From contig JBJEKJ010000114.1 of NCBI GenBank assembly GCA_051878575.1, positions 1-64,000 of the forward strand: a DNA stretch of 64,000 nt, written 5' to 3'. A program made the translations under genes and the position numbers. This DNA comes from CALZFJ01 sp051878575. GTDB taxonomy: Bacteria > Bacteroidota > Bacteroidia > Bacteroidales > Muribaculaceae. Shown here in pieces: positions 8,860 through 18,877 of the stretch. The notes below the pieces were generated by a model. It saw only the letters and a program-made list of their open reading frames with translations. It searched no databases and was not told where the DNA came from. Each line of letters opens with the position of its first letter. The stretch's first letter is position 1.

Positions 8860-8919
8860 CGAAATTACTAATAATTATTGAAATGCAATAATAAAATTAT
8901 GTCAATAATTGGCAATAAT
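8860..8919 (-). promoter_or_regulatory. Possible galK promoter with repeated CAATAAT motifs
   Basis: On the minus strand TAATTTCG (8860-8867) is one mismatch from the -7 consensus, with a TTG 18 bp upstream. CAATAAT occurs at 8886-8892, 8903-8909 and 8913-8919, which could be regulator sites or simply AT-rich sequence. Confidence 0.35.
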
Positions 8920-8922
8920 GAA

Positions 8923-11361
8923 TCATTTCACGTTAATTAATAATTTACACGGCTTGACGCCTTTGGCTGTGGCTGTAAATTCTATTGTCCCACTATCGGT
9001 CGAAGCCTGGACGATGGCGGTGAGTGCTCCGCTGAATAGCGGCATCTCGGGTGCCTGGAATGAGTTGAGGCATGTGGGGTCGCCGTTGGCCGTGGCGCGG
9101 AACTTGCCTGCTCCTGTCACCTTGAATTTCACCAAGCGGTTGTCGGTGGGCACGATATTTCCGTCCTTGTCGGCTACCTGCACCGTGATGTAGGCCAAAT
9201 CTTCGCCGTCGGCAGCCAAGTTGTCGTGGTTGACGCTTGCTACGAGATGATGCGGCTTCCCTGCTGTTCTCATTGTCTTCTCCATTGCCGGATATCCATT
9301 TGAGTCGTATGCCACCACTTTCACCTCTCCGGGCTCATATCTCACCTCATTCCACATTAGTCGGAAGCGGTTCATCAGCGTGGAATCGTTCTTCTCACGC
9401 ATGCCGCAGCTCTTTCCGTTGACGAACAGCTCAGCCTTAGGATAGCTCGTATAGACGAAGACCGGCGTTATCTCTCCTTCCCTGCCCTTCCAGTTCCAGT
9501 GTGGCAGGATGTGCAGCGTGGGGGCTTTCTTGTTCCACACCGAGCGATAGAGATAGTATCGGTCTTTCGGCAACGATGCGAGGTCGATTATTCCGAACAC
9601 CGAGCTGTGATTTGGCCAAGCGTCGGTATCGTAGGGCGACGGCTCACCGAGATAGTCGAATCCCGTCCACACGAATTGGCCTATCACCCACTCGTTGTCC
9701 TCATCGCGCGCAAAGTCATAGTCGGGAGTGTTGCTCCATGAGCAGGCCTCATTATCGTAGCTGTTGCTTTGATGGTCGGGGTGCGTCACTGTGTGGTGCT
9801 CGCCCCAAATCACAGGAAAATGGTATACGCCGCGGCTCGACACCGTCGATGCCGTCTCCGAGCCGAGAATCAGCCCTTGAGGCAGGCGTCGGTGGCATTC
9901 ATCGTAGTATTGCGGCTTATAGTTGAATCCCGGAATGTCGAGTGAGGCTGCAAAGCCATTGTCGAGCACCGATTTGATTTGGTCGCATCCGCATGTGGCC
10001 GGGCGTGTCGGGTCGAGGCGGTGTATCACATCCTGGAGCATCACGAGCTCGTCCATTCCCACTTGGCTCCACTGTCCTGTCACTTCATTGCCTATCGACC
10101 ACATCACCACTGCCGGAGAGTTGCGATAGTGCTTCACCATATTCTCCATGTCGCGCTTGGCCCACTCGTTGAAGAAGCGGCCGTAGCCGTTGGGCGACTT
10201 TGGCTGGAAGCTCCAGTCGTCGAATGGCTCCACCATAAGCATCATTCCGAGCTCGTCACATAGCTCCACAAGCTCGGGAGCCGGCATGTTGTGCGACGTG
10301 CGTATGGCATTCGCTCCCATCTCCTTCAGTAGCTCTACTTGGTGGCGCAGTGCGGCACGGTTGACGGCAGCGCCGAGCGGCCCGAGATCGTGGTGGTTGC
10401 ACACGCCTTTGAATTTTGTAGGCTTGCCATTGAGGAAGAATCCCTTTTCAGGAATATATTTTATTTCGCGTATGCCAAAGCGGGTGTCGTAGCTGTCGAC
10501 TACTTTGCCGTCGAGGCTAAGTGTTGTGGTTGCCATGTAGAGGGCAGGAGTGTCAGGACTCCACAGCTCAGGATTGTTTATCAGGAAATTCTGTGAGAAT
10601 ATCTGTCCGCGGGCGATGTACTCATTCTCCTTGCGGGCCACTTCGCGGCCTTTGGAGTCATTTATCACTGTTGTCACCATGATTTTCTCCCCATTCGGCC
10701 ACTGCTTGAGTCGCTTTGCACCGGCTATTTCAATGTCTATCTTCACTGTGGCGAATTCGTGCGACACCTCGGGGGTGGTGACGTATGTTCCCCACACGGG
10801 CACGTGCACGCGATGTGTGTTGATAAGGTGCACGTTGCGATAGAGTCCGGCTCCCGGATACCATCGCGATGCTTGCTCAAAATTCTCAAGGTCAACCTCA
10901 AGCGTGTTTCTTCCGGGGCGGACTGCCGAGTTTATGTCGACGTAGAATGAATTGTAGCCGTAGGGCCAATACCCCACCTCCTTGCCGTTAACCCTCACAT
11001 GAGCATTGCTCATAGCACCATCGAAAAGCAGAGTGAGCGAGCGGCATGCGGTGTCGGCTATCTCAAAAGTAGTCCTGTAGGAACCTTTTCCAATGAATGG
11101 GAGTCCGCCTGTGCGCCCGGTTTTCCATGTTGCCACTTTCTCTCCGTTTTGCTCTACTGCCACTTTTTGTAGGTCGTTATTACGGTCGAAAGGCCCGAAA
11201 ATTGCCCAATCATGGGGAATTGATACATTTTGCCACACCGATTCGGCAGTTGCCTCGCCATGGCAGAATTGCCATGAATCTTTCAATAGAGACTCTTGGC
11301 GTGCGCCAAAAGCCCCTATTGAAGTGATCATCGCAGTCATTAAAAATGCTGATATTCTCAT
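8923..11361 (-). CDS. GH2 family glycoside hydrolase, probable beta-galactosidase
   Basis: An 812-residue exported enzyme with a signal peptide of about 20 residues. The domain order is sugar-binding jelly roll, immunoglobulin-like domain, TIM barrel and a C-terminal beta domain. Key sites are NHHDLGP (322-328), the acid/base GNE with Glu426, and the predicted nucleophile Glu502 in LGSETAS. It probably releases galactose from short galacto-oligosaccharides in the periplasm. It is the last gene of the PUL, 23 bp after the GH53 gene. GH2 also contains glucuronidases and mannosidases; the GH53, galK and galM context favours beta-galactosidase. Confidence 0.92.
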   Translation of the reverse strand: MRISAFLMTAMITSIGAFGARQESLLKDSWQFCHGEATAESVWQNVSIPHDWAIFGPFDRNNDLQKVAVEQNGEKVATWKTGRTGGLPFIGKGSYRTTFEIADTACRSLTLLFDGAMSNAHVRVNGKEVGYWPYGYNSFYVDINSAVRPGRNTLEVDLENFEQASRWYPGAGLYRNVHLINTHRVHVPVWGTYVTTPEVSHEFATVKIDIEIAGAKRLKQWPNGEKIMVTTVINDSKGREVARKENEYIARGQIFSQNFLINNPELWSPDTPALYMATTTLSLDGKVVDSYDTRFGIREIKYIPEKGFFLNGKPTKFKGVCNHHDLGPLGAAVNRAALRHQVELLKEMGANAIRTSHNMPAPELVELCDELGMMLMVEPFDDWSFQPKSPNGYGRFFNEWAKRDMENMVKHYRNSPAVVMWSIGNEVTGQWSQVGMDELVMLQDVIHRLDPTRPATCGCDQIKSVLDNGFAASLDIPGFNYKPQYYDECHRRLPQGLILGSETASTVSSRGVYHFPVIWGEHHTVTHPDHQSNSYDNEACSWSNTPDYDFARDEDNEWVIGQFVWTGFDYLGEPSPYDTDAWPNHSSVFGIIDLASLPKDRYYLYRSVWNKKAPTLHILPHWNWKGREGEITPVFVYTSYPKAELFVNGKSCGMREKNDSTLMNRFRLMWNEVRYEPGEVKVVAYDSNGYPAMEKTMRTAGKPHHLVASVNHDNLAADGEDLAYITVQVADKDGNIVPTDNRLVKFKVTGAGKFRATANGDPTCLNSFQAPEMPLFSGALTAIVQASTDSGTIEFTATAKGVKPCKLLINVK

Positions 11362-11384
11362 TTTACACAGTATATGTTTTTTGT

Positions 11385-12437
11385 TTAGTTAGTTTTGAAC
11401 GGTTCAAGTGCCACTGTGGGAGTACCATATTCGAAACAACCTTTGTTGTAGCCGCCATTATAGCCTGCCGGAGCCTCAGGCTCCCAATAGAAGATGCCTT
11501 TAAGATTACCGGTGGCTATACCTTTGGCCATTAGCGAGGATATGAATGACTTGCAGGTCTCGGCATAGTTGTAATCCATACCCACCTCACATATCATTAC
11601 CGGCTTGCCGTAGGTGGTGCTCACTGTTTTGATTGTTGCAATACAGCTCTCCACTATCGATTCCCAATTATCGGGTTCAGGATATAGCGACATGCCTATC
11701 ATGTCGTATTTCCCACCGCAGTTCTTCAGTGTTCCGAAAATGCGGGTGTACAAGTCAAGTCGGTTTCCGCTATCCAAGTGAATTATCGCCAATGCCTCAG
11801 GAAATACGGCCTTTATTGCATCGTAGGCCGTATTCACAAGATCGGCATAATTCTGACCATTGGTGTACTCTCCTATAGGATATAACATTCCGCCTCGCGT
11901 TTCATTGCCTATCTGCACCCATTCAGGTTCAATATTAAGTTTTTTTAACTTCGACAGCATCTCATTCACATGGTTGGCTACTGCTTCTTTAAGTTGGGTA
12001 AGGTCGTAGTCGGCCCATGCGGCGGGCGTAATCTGGTTGCCCGGATCGGCCCATGTGTCGCTGAAATGGAAGTCGATCATCAGGCGCAGACCGAGAGCAT
12101 TGGCTCGACGGGCTTTATAGACCACGTCATCGATATTGTTCCATCCCTCGGTAGGGTTAACCCACACTCGAAGTCGTATTGCATTCACTCCGCAATCCTC
12201 TTTCAGCAGCTGCATACATTCCTTTTGTACGCCGTCGGCGTCGGTGAACGTGTAGCCTTCGGCCTCTAATTCCGACAGCCAGCTCACGTCGGCGCCCTTG
12301 GCGAATGCCGTTCGGTCGATAGGTAGTGTCTCGGGCGTTTCGCCTCCGATAGTGATTGGGCTATCCTGTTTGCAGGCTCCGAGTGCTATTATAGCCACGA
12401 TGATAGTGGCCGAAAATATATTTTTTAGAATATTCAT
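11385..12437 (-). CDS. GH53 endo-beta-1,4-galactanase, lipoprotein
   Basis: A 350-residue enzyme that cuts internal beta-1,4 bonds of galactan, such as pectic rhamnogalacturonan-I side chains. Family signatures are RLRVWVNP (88-95), DFHFSDTWADP (122-132), the acid/base Glu179 in IGNETRGG and the nucleophile Glu284 in ICEVGMDY. A lipoprotein signal ends at Cys22, and acidic or polar residues follow, fitting surface display as in other PUL endo-enzymes. It lies between the SusE-like and GH2 genes with gaps below 25 bp. Confidence 0.96.
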   Translation of the reverse strand: MNILKNIFSATIIVAIIALGACKQDSPITIGGETPETLPIDRTAFAKGADVSWLSELEAEGYTFTDADGVQKECMQLLKEDCGVNAIRLRVWVNPTEGWNNIDDVVYKARRANALGLRLMIDFHFSDTWADPGNQITPAAWADYDLTQLKEAVANHVNEMLSKLKKLNIEPEWVQIGNETRGGMLYPIGEYTNGQNYADLVNTAYDAIKAVFPEALAIIHLDSGNRLDLYTRIFGTLKNCGGKYDMIGMSLYPEPDNWESIVESCIATIKTVSTTYGKPVMICEVGMDYNYAETCKSFISSLMAKGIATGNLKGIFYWEPEAPAGYNGGYNKGCFEYGTPTVALEPFKTN

Positions 12438-12454
12438 AGTCGTATCCTCCTATA

Positions 12455-14152
12455 TTATTTTGCTGTTAAACTATAAGTGCACTTGCACAGGTCTACGGTG
12501 AGAGTGCATGTGTGGCCTGCCAATGCTGCATCGTCGGTTATGTTGTTGCCCACGAAGAACAACTCTCCATTGCTGCCTCCGAATTTAAGTCCCCAGTCAT
12601 TGTTAAGGATTAAATGGAAACCCCATTCCGAAGCTGTAGCGATCTCTACATCGGCTGTGTAGACGCCGGGCGTAGAGGTGGGTGTCATATCGGTTAGGCT
12701 CCAGTCGTCGTTGAATCCGCAGTATTGTACGCTGCTTACAGCCGTTGATGAGTAGGTCAGATATTTGAGCGATACATTCATCAGATACAATCCGGGCGTC
12801 GGAGCGGGTATGTTGGTGCCATCGCCTTCAACAAGCGTTCCCATTGCCTCATTGCCATCACCAAGAGTGTAGACTTTGTTCCAGTTCCCTTCTTCAAGTG
12901 CCACTTTATATCCCCACAGCGAGTTCACGTTGCAGAGTGCCGCATAGTTGAGATCATCCTCGTTATAGAGTTTTATGGTGTTGTCGAATGTCCAATTTCC
13001 TGATATTCCATCGTCGATGCCAATAAGATAGAGGTATTTTTGCACTTCCTCCACCGGTTCGCCGGCTCCTTGCTGTACCTCACATGCCCATGCGTTGGGG
13101 TCGCTGAGTTTTAGAGAGAGAGTCACCTCGCCGGCAGTCGGAATATTCACGCTGATCTCGCTTGCCTCACTGCCAAAAGTTATAGCAGAGCCATTGCTGC
13201 CAAAAGCCACCGGCGTGTCGATTGCTGCATCGTCTACGCACTTGGTGTCAACGTTATATTGCTTGCCTGTGCCTGCAATCTTAATTTTGCCGGGTCCGGC
13301 TGCTGTGGCATTGCAAGTGAGCGTCCATGTGTTCTGCTTGCGGTTGAATGTCATCTCGCCTGAAAGATCGCCCGTCACGGTGAGCGATGGAATGAGAAGA
13401 GCGCTCCATTCCTCCTTATTGGTGTCGACGATTACATAGTAGCAGCCCTCCAGTCCCGGGAACCAGAAATTCCACTGAGTGTCATCGGCTGATATATGAA
13501 ATTCCGAGCCATCAACGCCTGTGTTGCCCCATGTGGTGCCGTCGCCCTCGCGCAGGAACCAGTTGTACCAACCGGCAACTCCCATAAAGCCCTTGTAGAC
13601 TCCGTCGGATGCCGGTGAGGCAAGAGTGTTGCCTGTGTCGGTGCGGTTGGATTCGAGAATGAATCCCACGCTCATATCGATTACATAGGGCGTAACGTTT
13701 ATCACAAGCACGTTGCTGTAGGTTGGTGCGATGTTGGCGCCGAGAGTCGATTTTATGCGTATGAAAAGCGGCTTGGAAACAGCCTCGTTGAAACCGACTT
13801 TGGCAATGGTTGAGTTAAGTTGGCCGGCTGTGAACTGCTTTGCGTACACACCTTCGTCGACAATTATTTCGCTTGTGCGCGTGAAGTCTTCGGTGTCGGA
13901 GAACTGAATGGTATTTGTAGTGGCATTCTGAGGAGCCTTCACGAGCGGATTGCTTAGCGTGAGAGTGCCATTGTCGTTCCAATATAGGGTCAGGGCAAGG
14001 GCGTTGGAGTTCTCAAATGTCAGCACGATGTCGCCCGACCCGTCGACGGTCACATTATCAGCACCATTGGTGGTGAGAAAGTCGCCGTCTTTGTTGCACG
14101 AGGAAGCTATGAGTGCAACAATAGCTATGATGATATATTTGATATTTTTCAT
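12455..14152 (-). CDS. SusE/SusF-like surface glycan-binding lipoprotein
   Basis: A 565-residue lipoprotein; the signal ends at Cys19 (ASSC). The N-terminal part has the SusE-type start in which immunoglobulin-like strands follow the anchor (GDIVLTFEN, LALTLYWND). The rest consists of repeated beta-rich SusE/SusF-type starch- or glycan-binding modules, with aromatic-rich strands such as WNFWFPGLEGCYYV and VYTADVEIATASEWGF. It has no catalytic motif. It probably holds galactan at the surface for the SusCD pair. It follows susD by 15 bp. Confidence 0.88.
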   Translation of the reverse strand: MKNIKYIIIAIVALIASSCNKDGDFLTTNGADNVTVDGSGDIVLTFENSNALALTLYWNDNGTLTLSNPLVKAPQNATTNTIQFSDTEDFTRTSEIIVDEGVYAKQFTAGQLNSTIAKVGFNEAVSKPLFIRIKSTLGANIAPTYSNVLVINVTPYVIDMSVGFILESNRTDTGNTLASPASDGVYKGFMGVAGWYNWFLREGDGTTWGNTGVDGSEFHISADDTQWNFWFPGLEGCYYVIVDTNKEEWSALLIPSLTVTGDLSGEMTFNRKQNTWTLTCNATAAGPGKIKIAGTGKQYNVDTKCVDDAAIDTPVAFGSNGSAITFGSEASEISVNIPTAGEVTLSLKLSDPNAWACEVQQGAGEPVEEVQKYLYLIGIDDGISGNWTFDNTIKLYNEDDLNYAALCNVNSLWGYKVALEEGNWNKVYTLGDGNEAMGTLVEGDGTNIPAPTPGLYLMNVSLKYLTYSSTAVSSVQYCGFNDDWSLTDMTPTSTPGVYTADVEIATASEWGFHLILNNDWGLKFGGSNGELFFVGNNITDDAALAGHTCTLTVDLCKCTYSLTAK

Positions 14153-14167
14153 TGTTTTGACTGAAAT

Positions 14168-15820
14168 TTAGTAATTGGGATTTTTGAGGTTCGGATTTGC
14201 CGACAATTCGGCTGTCGGAATCGGATATACGTTGTAGCGGCTGTTGGTGGCACGTCCGTCGACTGTCCCTCCCTTCCATTGCCACAAGTAGTCGCCTCCG
14301 GTGAACAATCCGTAGCGTATCAGGTCGGTGCGTCGCACACACTCCCAGTAGAGCTCTCTTGCTCGCTCGTCGAGGATGAACCTCAGGTTGAGCTTGTCGG
14401 CAGTGATGTTGCCCGATTGGTCGCCATAGGCGCGTTCACGGATTTCGTTCACGAATTGTAGGGCATCGGTAGTCGTGTATCCGCTTCCACCGCGCAACAC
14501 AGCCTCGGCAGCCATCAGATACACGTCGGCAAGGCGGAATACGGGAAAGTCGATGTTGGCTCCGTCGGCTCCGGTGTCGCTAGCCGCATTTCCATTGTCA
14601 TCGAGATTTGAGTATTTCTCACCGAAGTAACCATAGGCTTGGTCGTCGATAGCTTTGTCGAGCCATTGCTGCTGGTCGGTGGTGAAGAACATGGCGCGGC
14701 TGTCGGCCGTGGTGTTCACGTCGCCGAAAAGTTCAGGGAGCTCGCCTCTCACGCGGAACATTCCCCATCCGCTCGTCAGTCCGTAGTCGGCCGCTCTCTG
14801 TAAGCTCGAGTTGCCGCACTGGCCGCACACTATGTAGGTGGTGGCACCCCACGACACGGTGTTTGTGCCGTCGACCACGAAGTTGAATATAAGCTCGTTG
14901 GTACGCTTGTCGTTGTCGGCGCTGAAAAGAGTGGCGTATGGCGGCATCGTGATGCTCACAGTTACTTTCTCATCGTCTATTTCCACCTCTTTATTATAGG
15001 TTATGGATTCTTTGGCGAGAGAATAGCCTCCATTGATTATTTTCTTGCAATATGAGATGCAGTCGGTGTAGTGATTGCCGCCGCCATACACCTCGGCATT
15101 GAGATAAAGGCGTGCGAGCAGTGCCCATGCGGCTCCTTGCGGGGCATGTCCGTAGGTTACCGTTGAGCGGTCGGAAAGGTCGTTCTCGATAGCCTTCAGC
15201 TCGCTCTCGATGTATGCGAACAATTGCGAGTTGGAGTATGCCTCGGGAATGAATGCTCCGATTGACATTGTCTCATCCACAAATGGGCCCTTCCCGAAAA
15301 GGTCGAGGACATAATAATAGGCAAGTGCGCGCAAGAAACGGGCCTCGGCACGGAATTTCACTATTTTGGCTTGTTGTTCCGAAGTGAATCCGCCTATTGC
15401 GTCGTCGCCTGCGTGGCGCAGGAACTCATTGCACAGCGTGATGGTGTAGTATAGCCTGTAGTAGGTGTCGGCTACCCATGGATCGTTGGCATCCCATGTC
15501 ATGTAAGAGAGATCCTCCATTTTGTCGCCACTAAGCCATGTGGCGGCCATCTCCTCGGTGGGACCTTCCTGAAGGTTAAAATATCCGCGCAGGAAGTCGT
15601 GTCCGTTATTGCTTGCGATGTCGGCATTTCCGCCGCCTTTCTCCTGTCCTACTATCACGTAGGATGCGTAGAGCTTGGCAAGAACCAGCTCGTAGTTATT
15701 GGCATCGGCGTAGACTGCATCAGCATCGGTTTCAGTCACCGGGCGCTGATTGAGGTCGTCGGTGCAGGCGCCGAGTGCGATCGTCATTAATGTGAATATT
15801 GAGAATATTATCTTTTTCAT
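14168..15820 (-). CDS. SusD-like glycan-binding outer membrane lipoprotein
   Basis: A 550-residue lipoprotein (signal ending at Cys19, LGAC) with the helical TPR-like RagB/SusD architecture. The N-terminal SusD-like domain contains the RAEARFLRALAYYYVLDLFG segment; the C-terminal RagB/SusD part includes FPVFRLADVYLMAAEAVLR and a final YPIPTAELSANPNLKNPNY motif typical of the family end. It forms the lid of the SusC channel. It lies 20 bp after susC and 15 bp before the SusE-like gene. Confidence 0.96.
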   Translation of the reverse strand: MKKIIFSIFTLMTIALGACTDDLNQRPVTETDADAVYADANNYELVLAKLYASYVIVGQEKGGGNADIASNNGHDFLRGYFNLQEGPTEEMAATWLSGDKMEDLSYMTWDANDPWVADTYYRLYYTITLCNEFLRHAGDDAIGGFTSEQQAKIVKFRAEARFLRALAYYYVLDLFGKGPFVDETMSIGAFIPEAYSNSQLFAYIESELKAIENDLSDRSTVTYGHAPQGAAWALLARLYLNAEVYGGGNHYTDCISYCKKIINGGYSLAKESITYNKEVEIDDEKVTVSITMPPYATLFSADNDKRTNELIFNFVVDGTNTVSWGATTYIVCGQCGNSSLQRAADYGLTSGWGMFRVRGELPELFGDVNTTADSRAMFFTTDQQQWLDKAIDDQAYGYFGEKYSNLDDNGNAASDTGADGANIDFPVFRLADVYLMAAEAVLRGGSGYTTTDALQFVNEIRERAYGDQSGNITADKLNLRFILDERARELYWECVRRTDLIRYGLFTGGDYLWQWKGGTVDGRATNSRYNVYPIPTAELSANPNLKNPNY

Positions 15821-15840
15821 CTCTTTTTCGATTTTTAATA

Positions 15841-18822
15841 TTAGAAGTCAAGACCAACTGTTAATGAATAGATGCGTGGACGCGGATAGACCGTCATGTC
15901 GATGCCGCTTTGCGACTCGGGGTCTACGCCGGTGTATTTTGTAATGGTAAACACGTTTTGCACCATTGCCGAAACGTTGAGGCTGCACCATTTTGTGATT
16001 TTGCCGAAGTTGTAGCCTAATTGAAGGTTGTCCATTTTCAGGAAAGATGCATTTTCCACATAGTGGTCGCTTTCATGCTGGCGCTTGTTGAAGCGAGTTG
16101 TCATATAGCTGCTGTTCAGCCTGTTCAGCTGATAGTCATTGTATGACACCGTTTCCCAGGCTCCTGTGTTCATCGCCATGCCGTTGTAGAGATAGTTGCC
16201 AATGTTGGCTCTGAGGCTTGTGCTCAAAGTCCACTTTTTGTATTGTAGGCTTGTACTGAAGCCGAGTATCCAGTCGGGAGCCGGCGAGTGATATCGATAT
16301 TTGTCTTTGGTGTCGACTACGCCATCACCGTTCAGGTCGGCATACAGACCCTCTATTGGCCGTCCGGTGGCCTCGTCGTAAATCTGCTTGTACACATAGT
16401 AGCTATAGGGAGCATAGCCTTCAGAAAGAACTTGGACGTAATGCGACTCGATGGCTCCTACAAGCGTATTGGGCGATTCCGCGCACTCGTTGAGTCGAAG
16501 GTTGGTGATTTCATTCTGTTGCCATGTGGCATTGGCGCTAAGGCTCCATGTGAAATCTTTGGTCTGTACAGGTGTGGCATTGATTGTAATCTCTAGTCCA
16601 CTGCTCTTGATATTGCCCACATTGGTGAGAAGCTGCTTGTCGAAATTGGTGCCGGCGGCTGCCGGTACGGTTGCAAGCAAATCCTCAGTCTTGCGATTGT
16701 AGTAGTCGAAAGTTCCTGTTATGCGGTTGTTGAGGAACGCAAAGTCGAAACCGGCGTTATAGGCTTTTGTCGTTTCCCATTTAAGATTGGCATTGTAGGC
16801 TGCTGGACGGTAAGTGCTGACCGGGACTCCGCCAAACATATAGTCGGCACCACCCTGACTGATAGTGTAGATGGGCATATAGCTGTAGTTGGCTATTCCG
16901 TCCTGCTGTCCGGTTATACCATAGCTCACGCGCACTTTGAAGTCGTTCATGACACGCTTGATAGGCTCATAGAACGATTCTCCAGAGAGGCGCCATGCCA
17001 GTGCCACCGATGGGAACGTACCCCATCGTGTGTCGGGACTGAAACGCGACGAGCCATCGCGGCGCATTGTGGCCGTAAGCAGATATTTTGAGTCGTAGGA
17101 GAAGTTGACACGTCCGTAGTAAGATAGTAGGGCATGGCGCTGGTCGGCGGCCGACGACGATGATACGAGTTCATTAATGGTGTTGTACTCAAGATATGGA
17201 GCATTTGTGTATTTCCAGAACTGATAGTCGTAGCCTGCTGTCACGTCGAGCGTGCTGTTGATGGCTTTTATCTCCTTATTGTAGTTAAGATAGATGGTCA
17301 GCAGCTTGTTGTAGTTTTTTTGCGGACCATATTCATAGTCGCGGCCTTTGGTCGTGTAGTATTGATAGGCATTGGCGGGAATGTAAACGTCGCCACGTCC
17401 GCGTGAGAAATCGTAACCTCCTGTGGCATGCAGACGCAAGTCGGGAAGGAAGTGCATGCGGTAATCGACGTCGATATTGCCTATTACGCGATACACCTTG
17501 CTCGTCGACTTGTAATTGTTGAGCAATCCCACAGGATTCCCGGTAGCACCGGTTATGGGCTCATAATTGGCGTCGTGGGCCTCGTAATAGCCTCCAAACG
17601 GGCTATTTGCGTCGGTGTCGTAGACCGGTGAGAAGGGATTTTGTGTGGCGCCTCCCCAAATGGCGTCGGTATTGGCGAAGCGGTTGTCGCTCATAGTGCC
17701 TTTGGCGTTGATATTGAATCGAAGGTAGTTGTTGAAGAACGAGGGCGAAAGTGAGATGCTACCCGTGTAGCGTGTGGCGTTGTCGGTCTTCAGAATACCA
17801 TCTTGATTGTAGTAGCCAAGCGACACGCGGAATGGGAAATCTTTCGTGAACCGTCCGGCGAGGCTCAGATTGTTGTCGGTCCCGAATGCAGTCTTGAATA
17901 TTTCGTCGTTCCAGTCGGTGTCGATGCTCTCGTCGATAAGCGACTTCTGCTTGTCGGTGCCTATTTCGTTCACTATCGCACCCATCTGCTCCCTGCTTAC
18001 CATGTCGGCTACTTTGGTGCGAGTCTGGAATGAGTTGGTGGAGGAGAAGCTCACTTTGATACGGTCGTTGCCGCTGCCTTTCTTTGTGGTGATGATTATT
18101 ACGCCATTCGATGCGCGTGAGCCGTAGATTGCGGTCGATGATGCATCTTTAAGCACGGTCATGCTCTCGATGTCGTTGGGATTGATAAGGCTGAGGAAGT
18201 TGCCGCTTCCGCTCACCGAGCCTCCCACCTCCATCGGCACGCCATCGAGCACGATAAGAGGATCGTTTGATGCGTTTAGCGAAGCGCCGCCACGAATGCG
18301 TATCGTGCTGCCTGCCGTAGGCGAGCCGCCGCTGTTCACTATCTGCACGCCTGCCACCTTTCCGTTAACTAGTTGCTCGGGCGAGGAGATAAGGCCTTGA
18401 TTGAAGTCTTTCTCGCCTACGGTGGATATGGATCCGGTAAGATCCTCTTTCTTCTGTGTACCATAGCCAATCACCACCACTTCATCCATGATTTGGGAGT
18501 TGGGCTTCAATGTTACTTCGATTTCCCCGTTGTCGGGAATTGCTACAATGGCTTTGTCATAGCCCACATAGCTGATTTCAAGATTTTTAATCGAGGGACT
18601 TACCATAAGCATAAAACGTCCGTCGAAATCGGTGGCAGATCCCACTGTGCTGCCTTGTGCGATTACCGATGCCCCGATAAGAGGGGTCGATGTCTCATCA
18701 TACACAATTCCGGAGACCTTTTTTGTCCCTCCTTGTGCAATGGCCGATACCGGTAACAATAGCATCGCTGCAAGCAGGAGCATTATGACCGGAATCCGAC
18801 TTGAATTAGTCATACTTTTCAT
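15841..18822 (-). CDS. SusC-like TonB-dependent outer membrane transporter
   Basis: A 993-residue importer of glycan fragments. The order is signal peptide (to about 29), a CarboxypepD-regulatory-like domain (about 35-107), the SusC plug marker VVVIGYGTQKKEDLTGS (about 115-131), the GSRASNGVIIITTKKG plug motif and a beta-barrel ending in aromatic F (VGLDF). No extra STN domain is seen, so it is not an anti-sigma-regulated type. It is followed by susD and preceded by the clan GH-A gene with 55 bp between. Confidence 0.96.
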   Translation of the reverse strand: MKSMTNSSRIPVIMLLLAAMLLLPVSAIAQGGTKKVSGIVYDETSTPLIGASVIAQGSTVGSATDFDGRFMLMVSPSIKNLEISYVGYDKAIVAIPDNGEIEVTLKPNSQIMDEVVVIGYGTQKKEDLTGSISTVGEKDFNQGLISSPEQLVNGKVAGVQIVNSGGSPTAGSTIRIRGGASLNASNDPLIVLDGVPMEVGGSVSGSGNFLSLINPNDIESMTVLKDASSTAIYGSRASNGVIIITTKKGSGNDRIKVSFSSTNSFQTRTKVADMVSREQMGAIVNEIGTDKQKSLIDESIDTDWNDEIFKTAFGTDNNLSLAGRFTKDFPFRVSLGYYNQDGILKTDNATRYTGSISLSPSFFNNYLRFNINAKGTMSDNRFANTDAIWGGATQNPFSPVYDTDANSPFGGYYEAHDANYEPITGATGNPVGLLNNYKSTSKVYRVIGNIDVDYRMHFLPDLRLHATGGYDFSRGRGDVYIPANAYQYYTTKGRDYEYGPQKNYNKLLTIYLNYNKEIKAINSTLDVTAGYDYQFWKYTNAPYLEYNTINELVSSSSAADQRHALLSYYGRVNFSYDSKYLLTATMRRDGSSRFSPDTRWGTFPSVALAWRLSGESFYEPIKRVMNDFKVRVSYGITGQQDGIANYSYMPIYTISQGGADYMFGGVPVSTYRPAAYNANLKWETTKAYNAGFDFAFLNNRITGTFDYYNRKTEDLLATVPAAAGTNFDKQLLTNVGNIKSSGLEITINATPVQTKDFTWSLSANATWQQNEITNLRLNECAESPNTLVGAIESHYVQVLSEGYAPYSYYVYKQIYDEATGRPIEGLYADLNGDGVVDTKDKYRYHSPAPDWILGFSTSLQYKKWTLSTSLRANIGNYLYNGMAMNTGAWETVSYNDYQLNRLNSSYMTTRFNKRQHESDHYVENASFLKMDNLQLGYNFGKITKWCSLNVSAMVQNVFTITKYTGVDPESQSGIDMTVYPRPRIYSLTVGLDF

Positions 18823-18877
18823 TGTGTGAATGTTTTGATTTTAAAGTGTTATGTTAAAGTTGCTAATATATGTCGGG

